Of a stretch of 64,000 nt of DNA, positions 43,609-53,415 are shown piece after piece. A model generated the notes under the pieces. That model did no database searches. It was given only the letters and a program-made list of their open reading frames with translations, and was not told the origin of the DNA. Within the stretch, counting starts at the first letter, position 1; each line of letters begins with the position of its first letter. The translations under genes and the position numbers were made by a program. The DNA is from JBBQED01 sp038320345. GTDB taxonomy: Bacteria; Bacteroidota; Bacteroidia; AKYH767-A; OLB10. The stretch lies in assembly GCA_038320345.1 (NCBI GenBank), contig JBBQED010000011.1, positions 48,817 to 112,816 of the forward strand, in the 5' to 3' direction.

Positions 43609-44424
43609 TTAGCCTAATGATTCCAGTTCCTTATTCACCATCACCAATAATGATTCGATAGCAGGAGCGAGTTCTTCAAATAAAGCAGGTGCTTGATCCA
43701 GATCTTTTCGTTGACGAATCGCTTCTGTAAAAAAGGAAATCTTATCAATCAAAGGATCCGAAGACAGCATCTTCACTGGAGATTTTAATTTGTGTGAGGC
43801 TTGAAATGTAGTATCCCAATCACTATCGAGAATGCCCACTTTTATTTCATGCAGTAACTGCGGAATCTGACCGCTGAGCATGTATAAAAAATGTTTTACA
43901 TCATCTTTATTATGATGAAACATCTCATAAATACGAGCAATGCCTTCTTCGGTATTCGTATGTTTTATGGTGATGATTTCTTCCATGATCATCTGATCTT
44001 TTTGTGGAAGATATTTCTGCAACATTTCTTGTAAATCCTGTGGACTATAAGGCTTGGTGAGATAATCATCAATGCCTGCATCTCTAGCTTGCTGACGATC
44101 ATCTTCAGCAGCATTCGCCGTTAGCGCAATAATTGTAATACGGGATTCTGATGTTTGATGTGCACGAATAGCTTTGCTAAGTTCATATCCATTCATCCCG
44201 GGCATCTCTACATCCGTCAGTAAAACATCGAATCGATGTCCTTTAATCAGATTGAAGGCATCATGACCATTTCCCGCAAGCTCTACATTGGTGATCCCTA
44301 AATTCTGTAAAATGCGCTTTCCAAGAAATTGATTCACACGGTTATCATCTACCAGTAAAACGGAAAGTTCACGGTTCATAAAATACGACGTAAAGAAGTT
44401 TCCGGGCTTGGTAGTGTTTTCCAT
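43609..44424 (-). CDS. Response regulator with C-terminal Hpt domain
   Basis: A 271-residue two-domain signalling protein. The receiver domain (about 18-140) has D26/D27, the phospho-acceptor D71 in LLTDVEMPGMNGYEL, the T in IALTANA and the lysine in YLTKPYS. The Hpt domain (about 150-265) has its His at about 211 in ASHKLKSPVKML. Such proteins pass phosphate between a hybrid kinase and an output regulator. The first 15 residues look dispensable; the ATG at 44379 (MNRELSVLLVDD) is an alternative start. It is the last gene behind the surface operon, 35 nt downstream. Confidence 0.9.
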   Translation of the reverse strand: MENTTKPGNFFTSYFMNRELSVLLVDDNRVNQFLGKRILQNLGITNVELAGNGHDAFNLIKGHRFDVLLTDVEMPGMNGYELSKAIRAHQTSESRITIIALTANAAEDDRQQARDAGIDDYLTKPYSPQDLQEMLQKYLPQKDQMIMEEIITIKHTNTEEGIARIYEMFHHNKDDVKHFLYMLSGQIPQLLHEIKVGILDSDWDTTFQASHKLKSPVKMLSSDPLIDKISFFTEAIRQRKDLDQAPALFEELAPAIESLLVMVNKELESLG

Positions 44425-44459
44425 GAGGAAGTAGGTGGCGTAAAGTTAGGGTTTGAAAC

Positions 44460-46109
44460 CTAGCGAAGCAAAGTAATTGTTCCGAATAATTTCTTTTTGA
44501 GCTTTGAACCCTCATCATCAAGGCCCTGATAGTTGAGTCGGTACACATAAACCCCCGGCGGGGCTTCTTTACCCATGTATTTTCCATCCCATCCCACACC
44601 CGGAACATTCGAATAAAAGACCGTTTGTCCGATCCGGTTCAGAATTCTGAAGTTATAGGCAACGATATTGTTGACATAAGGAACCAAAATGTCGTTTAAG
44701 CCATCTCCATCAGGAGTAAAGGCACTAGGGATAAATGCACTTGGAATACATACTTCATTAACTTCCAAACTCGCCGTCCTCGGACAGCCATTTTCTCTCG
44801 TGATAGTGACATAAAAAGTATCCGGAAAAAGTGGTGTAATCTCTCGCGTAGTTTCCATCGTGGGTTGCCAGAGATATGACACCGCATCTCCTGCATCCAG
44901 ATGCAACGTATCAAAAATGAAGAAGCAATAGAGGGAATCTTCACCCAGATTAAAAGGAGGATTAGGCAGATAATCCGGAAAATGGATTGTATCTACTGAA
45001 GCACATCCTAAATTATCGACCACCACCCAATACGTTCCTGTATCTGTAACAGCCAATATTGGCAGTGTATCTCCCGTTGACCATGTATACAGTATTCCAT
45101 CCGGAATGGTGACATCAAGTTCCACAGTATCGCCTTCGCAAAGCAACGAATCCGGTCCGAGTTCAAGCGCGGGAGGATTAACAATGGTAATGAGCACACT
45201 ATCGATTTCAAAAATTCCATGTAGATAATAAGTTGTTGGAACCGATGGAGTCAATGTGATATCTGTAGCCAGCGATAATGTATCGTTCGGGTTATTGGAA
45301 TCACTCCACCAGAATGGCACATTTGTATTTGCTGTTAAAACGGTACTTTCATTCGGACACAAAACAGTATCACCTTGAATTTCGACTAACTCAGAAACAG
45401 GACGAACTCCTACATCATCCACAAAATAATACGCACTATTATCGAAACTTGAACAGCCTGTATTCTTTGCACCAAAATCAGTTTTAAGCAAGGCAGGATC
45501 CGCATCATTGCGAAATAATCCAATGGTAATATAATTTTCTCCTCCTGTAGCCTGATAAATTCCAGTCACATAAATCCAATTCGCAGTATCTGAAATTACG
45601 CTGGCAAATTCAATTTGCGGAGCAACACCAATAATTCCTGTTCCTGTTTGCGTGGGAATACCATTACTGAGCAATGCTCCAATTTTATTACATGCATAAC
45701 GACTACTATCTGCGCGTTGTGTCCAAAAATCTATTCTATAAAGTTCACCGCTAGTCAATGGAATTGAAATTGGAACACTAATGTATTCACGGTAATTATT
45801 GTTGAGATCGAATTGCAATCCTACATATGCATTCTGTCCAGTTCGTTCTGGCGTATATCCACCAACGTTATAAGGTACATCAATCAAATCACATGGAGTT
45901 GGGGGTGTTCCTGTTTGGCCTTTATAATACAAATCAGGAGTCGCATTTAATTTCAGCCATGGCTGAGCCAACGTCAACTGATCAGACACCGATGGTGTTG
46001 CCACTACTGTTTCAAAACTGAAATTAGGTACCAGATTTTGGCCTTGCACATTACTAGGGAGGAGTCCAACAACCAGGAAGAGGAAAATTAATAAATAGGT
46101 AAACCTCAT
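44460..46109 (-). CDS. T9SS cargo protein with gliding-motility type B C-terminal domain
   Basis: A 549-residue exported protein (signal peptide MRFTYLLIFLFLVVGLLPSN). The N-terminal domain (about 25-235) reads as a carbohydrate-binding-like jelly roll (NFSFETVVATPS...), then two Ig-like/adhesin modules (LCEGDTVELDV, LGEDSLYCFF). The end is the type B sorting domain (about 465-549: IPSAFTPDGDGLND, IYNRIGQTVF-like NRIGQTVFYSNV, WDGKYMGKEAPPGVYVYRL). Type B cargo is exported by T9SS and kept with a PorP/SprF partner, which is encoded two genes upstream. Overlaps the PorE-like gene by 4 nt. Confidence 0.9.
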   Translation of the reverse strand: MRFTYLLIFLFLVVGLLPSNVQGQNLVPNFSFETVVATPSVSDQLTLAQPWLKLNATPDLYYKGQTGTPPTPCDLIDVPYNVGGYTPERTGQNAYVGLQFDLNNNYREYISVPISIPLTSGELYRIDFWTQRADSSRYACNKIGALLSNGIPTQTGTGIIGVAPQIEFASVISDTANWIYVTGIYQATGGENYITIGLFRNDADPALLKTDFGAKNTGCSSFDNSAYYFVDDVGVRPVSELVEIQGDTVLCPNESTVLTANTNVPFWWSDSNNPNDTLSLATDITLTPSVPTTYYLHGIFEIDSVLITIVNPPALELGPDSLLCEGDTVELDVTIPDGILYTWSTGDTLPILAVTDTGTYWVVVDNLGCASVDTIHFPDYLPNPPFNLGEDSLYCFFIFDTLHLDAGDAVSYLWQPTMETTREITPLFPDTFYVTITRENGCPRTASLEVNEVCIPSAFIPSAFTPDGDGLNDILVPYVNNIVAYNFRILNRIGQTVFYSNVPGVGWDGKYMGKEAPPGVYVYRLNYQGLDDEGSKLKKKLFGTITLLR

Positions 46110-48076
46110 GGTTGCTTCAGAGTGATTTCGGTGACTTCAATGCGTCGTTCAGTTGCTGCTTCGGGACTATAAACGGAGGCGGATTTATTTTTCAGTTGAT
46201 CATTCACCATTTGAGGTGCCAGACTTTCGCCAGCAGCATCTTCTGTGAGGATTAAATTTCCTTGATCCAGAAATGATTTCAGCGCTCCCTCATTCCATTG
46301 ATTCCAGAAATTGAGAAGGCTGCTGATTCTTCGTTTCGACAAAGTTACGTTATAGCTGTTATCGGCCAAAGGACTCGCGCATCCCTGTACTCTTAAATTC
46401 AATTGGGTTCCTTGCTTCAAAAGTGTTGAAACCATAACGGTGAAAGTTTCCAATTTGTTGTAATTGGCTGAAACAGAGTCGTTGAAGAATATTTCGATTC
46501 GGTTTTGATCCTTTTTTTCTGGGAATGCAGCCTGATATTCAGGAAGTTTCAACAAATAGTTGCTAACAAGATTTTCATAGGAAGAGCTCGTTTTTGTTCT
46601 TCTAGTTTTAGGATCTGGGTAATCATTATCGAAGTAAAGCCTTAAAGGAAGCATGGCATTCAAGGAAATCAGGACTTCTTCCACCGGAATTAGTTCAGCA
46701 GAAGAACCACCTTTTAGACTTGAATCAACGCTAGCCAGTATGCTGTCGGAATTTTCTGAAGATGGAATAACTGGAGGTAATGGATCCAGCCTAAATATAT
46801 CATAGCAACATGAGGTTCCATTCATCTTGGCTGCTGGAGGACGATTTGAAGCGAAGTAACGTTGACGAGGTTCCGAAAATCCAATCGAGAAATAAATATC
46901 GTTGTAACCACTGTTGAATGGAATGCCAAAGGAGAATAGAGAATCAGGAATACTATTTACAAATTTAACAGCATGAATATCATATCCACCTAATCCAGTT
47001 GGTCGATCGCTACTGAAGTATAATTTGTTTTCGAGGAGATCATAATAGGGACTCAATTCATCATTTTTTGAATTCACAATATTACCTGCATTCACTGGTG
47101 ATGAATATTTTCCAAGCGCTGATCGTTGGCTTATCCAAATATCGTTTTTACCATAGCCACCTTTTCTTGAGGATGAAAAATAAAGTTTATAGCCTTCAAC
47201 GAAATCCGTTACAATACATGGTTGTGTAGAGGTTGTTCCCGGTAAATTAATACTATCATTCAAACGCACTGCATCTTTCCATTTTCCATTTTCCATTTTA
47301 GATTCATAGATGGCGCAAATCAGGAGTTCATCTTCATTACTAGCGCATCGGGTGAATAGCATTAATTTTCCATCTGGACTCACAGAGGGATTAGCGTTGT
47401 TCCAACTGGGATGATTAATGGCAGGAGGAAGTACTTCTGGTTTTGCATATTGACCATTCTGTACCTGCGACTTTAAAATTTTTCCGGTGTTAATGTTTGG
47501 ATTGATGCCCGAGGTAAATCGAAGCGAGCTAAAATAGAGAATACTATCTCTAGTGATAAAAGGAGCCACTTCCGAATACGCTGAATTGATGATACTACCG
47601 GTATGGATTACCGAAAATGGTAAAGTATCTTGAAGAAGATTTTGAGCAGCAGTAATTCCTTGAAGTTGTTCTTGAATTTCATTCCGATAGAGTGAATCCG
47701 TTGTTGAAATCGTGTTTAGCGTTTTTAGGGCATCCACAAAATTACCTTCGCGTTTTTGCATATCGGCAGCACCAAGAGCAGCAGAAGCATATACCGGTGA
47801 TGAGCCTCCTGACTTTACCATCGCACGATTATACCAGAGAAGAGCAGTATTGTAATCTTGAATCTCTCGATAACAATTTCCAATCTTCAGTTGGATCTCG
47901 GCATCTTCCGAATAAGCTAAAGCCTGACTATAAAATGTAATTGCATTGTAAGGATCATGTTTACGAAAACTCTCATCACCTGCTTTTACATATCCTAACT
48001 TGGATTGAGCAGTTGAAAGCTGCACGCTACCGCAAAAGCAGAGTACAAATAAAAGATATCTAATTATTTTTTTCAC
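46106..48076 (-). CDS. PorE-like TPR / beta-propeller / OmpA protein
   Basis: A 656-residue exported protein (signal peptide ending near LSTAQ). Domains in order: TPR (about 25-150), PD40 beta-propeller blades (about 190-415, e.g. NPSVSPDGKLMLFTR, FSSSRKGGYGKNDIW, YFSSDRPTGLGGYDI), a linker, and an OmpA-like C-terminal domain (about 540-650, LRVQGCASPLADNSYNVTLSKRRI with R/K positions for peptidoglycan). PorE of the type IX system has this layout and anchors the machinery to peptidoglycan. It starts exactly where the PorP/SprF gene ends. Confidence 0.85.
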   Translation of the reverse strand: MKKIIRYLLFVLCFCGSVQLSTAQSKLGYVKAGDESFRKHDPYNAITFYSQALAYSEDAEIQLKIGNCYREIQDYNTALLWYNRAMVKSGGSSPVYASAALGAADMQKREGNFVDALKTLNTISTTDSLYRNEIQEQLQGITAAQNLLQDTLPFSVIHTGSIINSAYSEVAPFITRDSILYFSSLRFTSGINPNINTGKILKSQVQNGQYAKPEVLPPAINHPSWNNANPSVSPDGKLMLFTRCASNEDELLICAIYESKMENGKWKDAVRLNDSINLPGTTSTQPCIVTDFVEGYKLYFSSSRKGGYGKNDIWISQRSALGKYSSPVNAGNIVNSKNDELSPYYDLLENKLYFSSDRPTGLGGYDIHAVKFVNSIPDSLFSFGIPFNSGYNDIYFSIGFSEPRQRYFASNRPPAAKMNGTSCCYDIFRLDPLPPVIPSSENSDSILASVDSSLKGGSSAELIPVEEVLISLNAMLPLRLYFDNDYPDPKTRRTKTSSSYENLVSNYLLKLPEYQAAFPEKKDQNRIEIFFNDSVSANYNKLETFTVMVSTLLKQGTQLNLRVQGCASPLADNSYNVTLSKRRISSLLNFWNQWNEGALKSFLDQGNLILTEDAAGESLAPQMVNDQLKNKSASVYSPEAATERRIEVTEITLKQP

Positions 48077-49102
48077 TTAGTAAATCGGACAAGGGCTTTT
48101 TCGTGGAGCATGATTGCGAATGGATAATGCTTGATAGACAACAGTAAATTCTGGACCACCTCTTCCGTTGGTTGCTTTTTTAAAAGCACTGGTATTGATA
48201 TCGTAACTCAAGCCGAAACGGAATTTATTCCAGTATAATGCAACTAGCGGAATGAGTGCATCATTTGCTCGATAAAATAATCCCAGACCAACCGCATAGC
48301 GATGAGCCGTTTCGTTTTTAAGAATCAGTTTTGCTTCTGCACCTAAATTTAGTTCGCTAAATTTTTCTTGATGCATCCAGCTTATGGCAGGACTAAAGGT
48401 GACTTGATCATTCAACGGGAAATCGGCACTTGAATACAGTTGAAACATCATCGGTAGTGGAACTTTTTCTTCACTATAAAAACTTTGATCGGGTTTATTG
48501 AGATGCTTGACTTGAAATCCCGCACGGATTCTTCCGTTTTCTGATTTGCGCATCCAGCCGGCAGAAAGCCCTAGATCAGCGAAAGTATAACTCGTTCTAT
48601 CTAGATTTTCAAGTCCCGGAGCAATCGGATCAAAGAGGTCGCCATTAAATTGATTATCGAAGGTAAGTTTATTTAGATCGAGACTTTTTTGAGTGATGCC
48701 CAATGAAATTCCACCCATCAGAAAATGTACTGAATCACTATTGATCGGAAACGAATAAGATGTTTCGAGTTCAAACTGTAAAGTCTGCAAATCTCCATCA
48801 CCCGCTTTATCTTGATTAATTAAAATACCGCCATTCCATCCCTTCAAACGATCATTGAGGGCACTAAGATGAGCTTCTACTCCAATGCTAAAAGTAGAAT
48901 AGGGAACAGGCACTGATTTCCATTGTTTACGATGCAATGCGGCGATGCGCAGATCAGCATCCATCGTTCCTGTTGTTGCCGCACCTAAATTTAACGGACT
49001 CCATGGAAACTGTGAAAAATGCAAATCCTGCGCACAGAGGGATTGCCATCCTGATAGGATCAGAAGAGCAAACAAGAGCTGAAGAGGAATTAGCTTTCTC
49101 AC
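48077..49102 (-). CDS. PorP/SprF family type IX secretion membrane protein
   Basis: A 341-residue outer-membrane beta-barrel (signal peptide ending near SLCAQ, then DLHFSQFPWSPLNLGAATTG). The opening Q-D-x-x-F-S-Q-F and the N-x-x-x-T-G turn are typical of PorP/SprF. These proteins bind type B sorting domains and attach their cargo to the surface. It lies between two type B cargo genes (one upstream, one downstream), in one operon: 1 nt after the adhesin gene and 0 nt before the PorE-like gene. Confidence 0.9.
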   Translation of the reverse strand: MRKLIPLQLLFALLILSGWQSLCAQDLHFSQFPWSPLNLGAATTGTMDADLRIAALHRKQWKSVPVPYSTFSIGVEAHLSALNDRLKGWNGGILINQDKAGDGDLQTLQFELETSYSFPINSDSVHFLMGGISLGITQKSLDLNKLTFDNQFNGDLFDPIAPGLENLDRTSYTFADLGLSAGWMRKSENGRIRAGFQVKHLNKPDQSFYSEEKVPLPMMFQLYSSADFPLNDQVTFSPAISWMHQEKFSELNLGAEAKLILKNETAHRYAVGLGLFYRANDALIPLVALYWNKFRFGLSYDINTSAFKKATNGRGGPEFTVVYQALSIRNHAPRKSPCPIY

Positions 49103-49103
49103 G

Positions 49104-51482
49104 TTAACGGATTACCGTAATATTTCCTTTTTTAATGAATTTGTTTTGATCAAAGCAGATGACTTCCAAGTAATAGGCAAATACACCCGGAGCAACTGCC
49201 TTGCCTTTGTATGTTCCATCCCATCCTGAATTTTTTTGAGTACTTTCAAATACTTTTTCTCCCCATCGGTCGTAAATAACAAGTTGCATACTTTCAATGG
49301 TATTCCCTCTCACATACAACTTATCATTTTGTTGATCTCCGTTAGGAGAAAATGCATTCGGGATGAATATCTCCGGTTCAGTACATAATACATCTTTCAC
49401 AAAAATCGTTACAGTATCAGAATTACTACATTGATTTCTGTCGATGATAGATAAGGTATAAGTAGTAGTTTGAGGTGGTGTGGATAATGGATCAGTTGAA
49501 GAACTACTATTTAGCGATGTGGAGGGTGACCAGTTAATGACGTAATTTATCGTTGGATCAGCATGCAAGGTGGTAGATTGCCCTTGATACAATTGATTGG
49601 TATCAGCTGTTGCGTCAATCATCGGCAATGAATCCGAATAAATCACCTGAATAGTGTCAGTAATCAAACATCCTTTACTATCAGTTACCGTTACCGTATA
49701 ATTTCCTGAACACAATTGAATGGCAAGTGCAGTCTGCTGTTGAGCGGGATCACTCCATACATACTGATATCCTCCATTACCGCCTTGTACTAACGTTTGC
49801 GCAGTACCGATACAAGCGCCTCTACAGTAAGCTACTGTGCTAACGGTTTGAATATTCAAGGCTGGCGGTTCATTGATGTTATAGGTATTACTTAAGATAC
49901 ATCCTAAGGAGTCAGTAATCTGAATCGTATATGTTCCAGCACAAAGACTATCTGCATCTGATGTAGTTTGTGATAATGGGTCATTCCATTGATAACGGTA
50001 TGGTGCATTACCCGCTGAAGCTTGAATAGTAATGAGTCCATTGCATTCATCTTTACAACGAATATCATTGATTGTGGCACTTGAAATCGAAAGCAATTGA
50101 GGTACGAAAATCTGTTGTATAACGGTATCAGGGCAACCTCTTACGGATGTTGTAATCAGCGTGACCATAAAATTACCGTAGGCTGTATAAGTATGAAAAG
50201 GATTATGAACATTTGATGTTGCTCCATCGCCAAAATCCCAAAACCACGTTGCAGTAACTCCGCTAATTGTATTGGAGGAATCGGTAAAATTATAAGTATT
50301 CGTACAAGTATCTCGGGTATAATTGTAGTAAACATCATAACCCGGTAAAATGGTAACGGTGCCAGTAACAGAATCTGCACATGCCGGATTGAAAGCAGAG
50401 TAAGCAATTAATGTGATGGTATAAACACCGGTATCCGGATAAATAAAAGTAGGAGAGAATGCAGTTGAAGTATCGGTTGTGCTTCCTGTAACACCGAAAT
50501 CCCAGAGATATGTTCCAGCATTATAACTGAAATTCTGAAAAGTTACATCTGCCGATTGACAATTTATAATTGGATTTTGAATAGCGGCAACTACATAGGA
50601 AGGACAGGGTACAACATTGAGTTGAAAATCTCTTCGTGTAGTACTTAGATAAATGCCATTTCTGAATTCTTTAGCACAAATGCCCACTACAAATTGTCCG
50701 ATGGTTTGAGGGGTTACTGTTAAAAGTCCCGTTAATGGATCAATACTCATAGGAGGAACAGTTCCTAATTGGTCATTTACGGTATAAGGATTTTTGTAAA
50801 GAACGGGACTATAGGGCGGAGCATTGGGTGGTTGTGGCACCGGATTGATCGTGTCCGCTCCAGTTAATGGATTACATATTTCATATGCAATTGAATCTCC
50901 ATCAGCTTCGGTAGCGGAATGATCAAAAACAAATGGAATTCCTACACAAATAAATGGGGGTGGCCAATTGGTAAAAACCGGATTACTATTGATAGGATAG
51001 ATGGTTGAGGAAGGAATAAAAGCGTAATAAGTTGCGCCTGTTGCATCTGGAGTGATGATGTTTAGAATGGTAACATTTCGACAGCAACGCTGGTATGCCA
51101 ACTGATATCCTCCGGGAGAGGGATCTAATCTAACGGTATCGATATACGTAGTTCTTTCGTAACAAATATTTGTGGGCGGAATAAAGCATGGTGAATTGAT
51201 CGTTGGTGGGATCGTATCTGAACCTGGAAAATCCAGTGGAATATCTGCCACCAGATTATTGAACGCATCGAAAATACCCAATGATGCAGGATTGTCGAAA
51301 GGAGGAATCCCATTGTAGCAATCTCGGTAAACAGTAAGTCTGATTTCGTAAAAATTATTGCCGATACTCCGATAATTGAGCTCACCACCGACAATATGTG
51401 TGGCTTCTACCTTGCTAAAAGGCAAACTCATGAGAAATAAGAGGATCAGGAAAAGTCCGTAGATTTTCCGGGAAGCATTCAT
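49104..51482 (-). CDS. PKD/SprB-repeat adhesin-like protein with type B T9SS domain
   Basis: A 792-residue surface protein with a signal peptide (MNASRKIYGLFLILLFLMSL). The N-terminal region (about 25-290) has the HIVGGELNYRSIGNNFYEI motif common in Bacteroidota adhesins; then two PKD domains (about 300-460: YLWDFGVTGSTTDTS, WFWDFGDGATSNVHN), two SprB-like repeats (about 465-620: CNGLITIQASAGNAPYRYQW and GACIGTAQTLVQGGNGGYQY), and a type B sorting domain (IFIPNAFSPNGDQQND ... GWDGTYKGKAVAPGVFAYYL). It heads the operon adhesin - PorP/SprF - PorE-like - second cargo. Confidence 0.9.
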   Translation of the reverse strand: MNASRKIYGLFLILLFLMSLPFSKVEATHIVGGELNYRSIGNNFYEIRLTVYRDCYNGIPPFDNPASLGIFDAFNNLVADIPLDFPGSDTIPPTINSPCFIPPTNICYERTTYIDTVRLDPSPGGYQLAYQRCCRNVTILNIITPDATGATYYAFIPSSTIYPINSNPVFTNWPPPFICVGIPFVFDHSATEADGDSIAYEICNPLTGADTINPVPQPPNAPPYSPVLYKNPYTVNDQLGTVPPMSIDPLTGLLTVTPQTIGQFVVGICAKEFRNGIYLSTTRRDFQLNVVPCPSYVVAAIQNPIINCQSADVTFQNFSYNAGTYLWDFGVTGSTTDTSTAFSPTFIYPDTGVYTITLIAYSAFNPACADSVTGTVTILPGYDVYYNYTRDTCTNTYNFTDSSNTISGVTATWFWDFGDGATSNVHNPFHTYTAYGNFMVTLITTSVRGCPDTVIQQIFVPQLLSISSATINDIRCKDECNGLITIQASAGNAPYRYQWNDPLSQTTSDADSLCAGTYTIQITDSLGCILSNTYNINEPPALNIQTVSTVAYCRGACIGTAQTLVQGGNGGYQYVWSDPAQQQTALAIQLCSGNYTVTVTDSKGCLITDTIQVIYSDSLPMIDATADTNQLYQGQSTTLHADPTINYVINWSPSTSLNSSSSTDPLSTPPQTTTYTLSIIDRNQCSNSDTVTIFVKDVLCTEPEIFIPNAFSPNGDQQNDKLYVRGNTIESMQLVIYDRWGEKVFESTQKNSGWDGTYKGKAVAPGVFAYYLEVICFDQNKFIKKGNITVIR

Positions 51483-51647
51483 CTATCAATAATAAGAAAG
51501 AACCGCCGGATTATAGGTCGTTATCGAGTAAAAATTTCAACGGAAAGATGTTGATGAAAATTATCCAAGGATTTATACTAAGAAGATAGGCGAATAACCT
51601 TTAAGAGAGCCATAAAATCGACCTTTTTATCAATGAAAAGGGAATAT

Positions 51648-52259
51648 TCATCGCACACTTACTTGTAGCAGTTTTTTATCTTCCAAACTTACTTCTAGTT
51701 CATCACCAGGCTTCACAGGACCAACGCCTTCAGGTGTTCCTGTAAAGAGGAGATCCCCTTTTTTAAGGGTGATAAAAGTGGAAACATAAGCTATGATTTT
51801 ATTTACATTGAAAAGCATCATGGCCGTATTTCCGTTCTGACGTATTTCTCCATTTACCTTGAGATTAAAATGCAGTTCTTGAATCGGAGGGAGTTCATTC
51901 AGTGGAATGAAATTTCCAACCGGAGCTGATCCGTCGAATGCTTTGGCGAGTTCCCAGGGTAATCCTTTACTTTTCAGTTTTTGTTGGAGATCACGGGCTG
52001 TAAAATCGATACCCATGCTAACTTCATTGTAATATCGCGGTGCAAATTTCTCTGAAATATTTTTTCCTAATTTGCTGATTCTAACAACCAACTCAGCTTC
52101 GTAGTGTACATCCTCAGAAAAAGATGGATAAAAGAAAGGGAGCTTTCCCACGATTAATGCCGTTTCCGGTTTCAAGAAAATTACAGGTTCCGATTCAACA
52201 GGATTATTGAGTTCTTTAGCATGAGCCGCATAGTTTCGACCGATACAAATGATTTTCAT
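51648..52259 (-). CDS. Fumarylacetoacetate hydrolase family protein
   Basis: A 203-residue FAH-fold enzyme of the FAHD1/HpcE type. Seen: CIGRNYAAHAKELN, EPVIFLKPETALI, the metal-binding VHYEAELVVRI, and LLFTGTPEGVGPVKPGD. Relatives act as acylpyruvases or oxaloacetate decarboxylases; the substrate here is unknown. It lies between the surface operon and the glycosyltransferase gene without obvious functional links. Confidence 0.9.
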   Translation of the reverse strand: MKIICIGRNYAAHAKELNNPVESEPVIFLKPETALIVGKLPFFYPSFSEDVHYEAELVVRISKLGKNISEKFAPRYYNEVSMGIDFTARDLQQKLKSKGLPWELAKAFDGSAPVGNFIPLNELPPIQELHFNLKVNGEIRQNGNTAMMLFNVNKIIAYVSTFITLKKGDLLFTGTPEGVGPVKPGDELEVSLEDKKLLQVSVR

Positions 52260-52311
52260 GATAGAAGTATTGATTATAATTACTGAGGTAAAATTCTTTA
52301 TTTTTATTTAA

Positions 52312-53352
52312 TCAGGAAAAGGCCTCCTGATCCATTTGACTAAATTTTTTATTTCCTTGGAGGTAATATTCTTTCACTAAACTTTTATTATATATTCCGT
52401 GAATGATTTTTCCTTTACCAATTCGCTGCTGTTGCTTTCTGAGTTCCCCTCTCCTGGCTATCGAACCATAAAAGTACCCATGCGCACGAATAACGGCCCA
52501 CAGGTCTGCAAAATCACCATCGAACATAAATTTTAATCCTGCAACTAAATCTAGAATTATCCTCAAGGGAATCACGAAAAGCAAACGCGAAAGCGGTAAG
52601 TTTTTATGGAGCATCATGAGGTTATTCCGAAAATTGAAATACGTTTTTCGAGGGCTATGTTTAGGTAATGTACCTCCGCCAACATGAAACACTTTACTTT
52701 CTGGAACCACACAAATTCTCTTTCCAATTTGTTGTAATCTCCAGCACAAATCAATTTCTTCCATATGTGCAAAAAACTCTTCATCGAGACCTCCTACGGT
52801 ATGAAAATCTTTCGCTCTAATAAACATACATGCTCCAGTTGCCCAAAATACATCCCGAATATCATTGTACTGAAGGGTATCTGCTTCCAGAGAATTGAAG
52901 ATGCGTCCGCGGCAAAATGGATATCCGAGATAATCAATATATCCACCCGCAGCTCCGGCATGCTCCAGCAATTCTTGATCAATATAAGATCTGATTTTTG
53001 GTTGTGCTGCGGCAACTTCTGGATGCTGATCCATATAATTAATTACCGGCTGAATCCAATTATCCGTGACCACCACATCTGAATTCAACAAAATGTAATA
53101 ATCAGCATCTACTCGTGTTAAGGCGCGGTTATATCCACCAGTAAAGCCATAATTCTGATCGAGTTGAATTACACTTACAGCATCCCCGAATGATTTTAAG
53201 ACATTTAAAGAATCATCAGTAGACGCATTGTCAGCGATGATGATTTTTGCTTCGGAGGCACTGGTGCGAATAACTTCGGGTAAAAATTTGCGCAAGAACT
53301 CCTGCCCGTTCCAGTTCAGGATTACAATAGCTACTCTCGGGTCTTGGGGCAT
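52312..53352 (-). CDS. Family 2 glycosyltransferase
   Basis: A 346-residue GT-A enzyme: VAIVILNWNGQEFL at the start, IADNASTDDSLN, the donor-binding LLNSDVVVT (N-S-D in place of D-x-D), FWATGACMFIR, and the E-E-I-D-L-C-W-R-L motif. These mark rhamnosyl/galactofuranosyl-type GT2 enzymes of polysaccharide synthesis. A C-terminal hydrophobic segment (LLFVIPLRIILDLVAGL) may hold it at the membrane. Acceptor and donor unknown. Confidence 0.9.
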   Translation of the reverse strand: MPQDPRVAIVILNWNGQEFLRKFLPEVIRTSASEAKIIIADNASTDDSLNVLKSFGDAVSVIQLDQNYGFTGGYNRALTRVDADYYILLNSDVVVTDNWIQPVINYMDQHPEVAAAQPKIRSYIDQELLEHAGAAGGYIDYLGYPFCRGRIFNSLEADTLQYNDIRDVFWATGACMFIRAKDFHTVGGLDEEFFAHMEEIDLCWRLQQIGKRICVVPESKVFHVGGGTLPKHSPRKTYFNFRNNLMMLHKNLPLSRLLFVIPLRIILDLVAGLKFMFDGDFADLWAVIRAHGYFYGSIARRGELRKQQQRIGKGKIIHGIYNKSLVKEYYLQGNKKFSQMDQEAFS

Positions 53353-53360
53353 GTGCTAAA

Positions 53361-53389
53361 TAAAACAGAGCCGTTGGTTTACGGCTCTG
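53361..53389 (-). terminator. Terminator after the GWxTD gene
   Basis: Stem CAGAGCCGT / ACGGCTCTG with a 6-nt loop followed by TTTTATTT on the minus strand, 27 nt past the stop; it separates the GWxTD gene from the glycosyltransferase gene. Confidence 0.85.
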
Positions 53390-53415
53390 CAAAACTAAAC
53401 TCTTTCAGGAAGATA

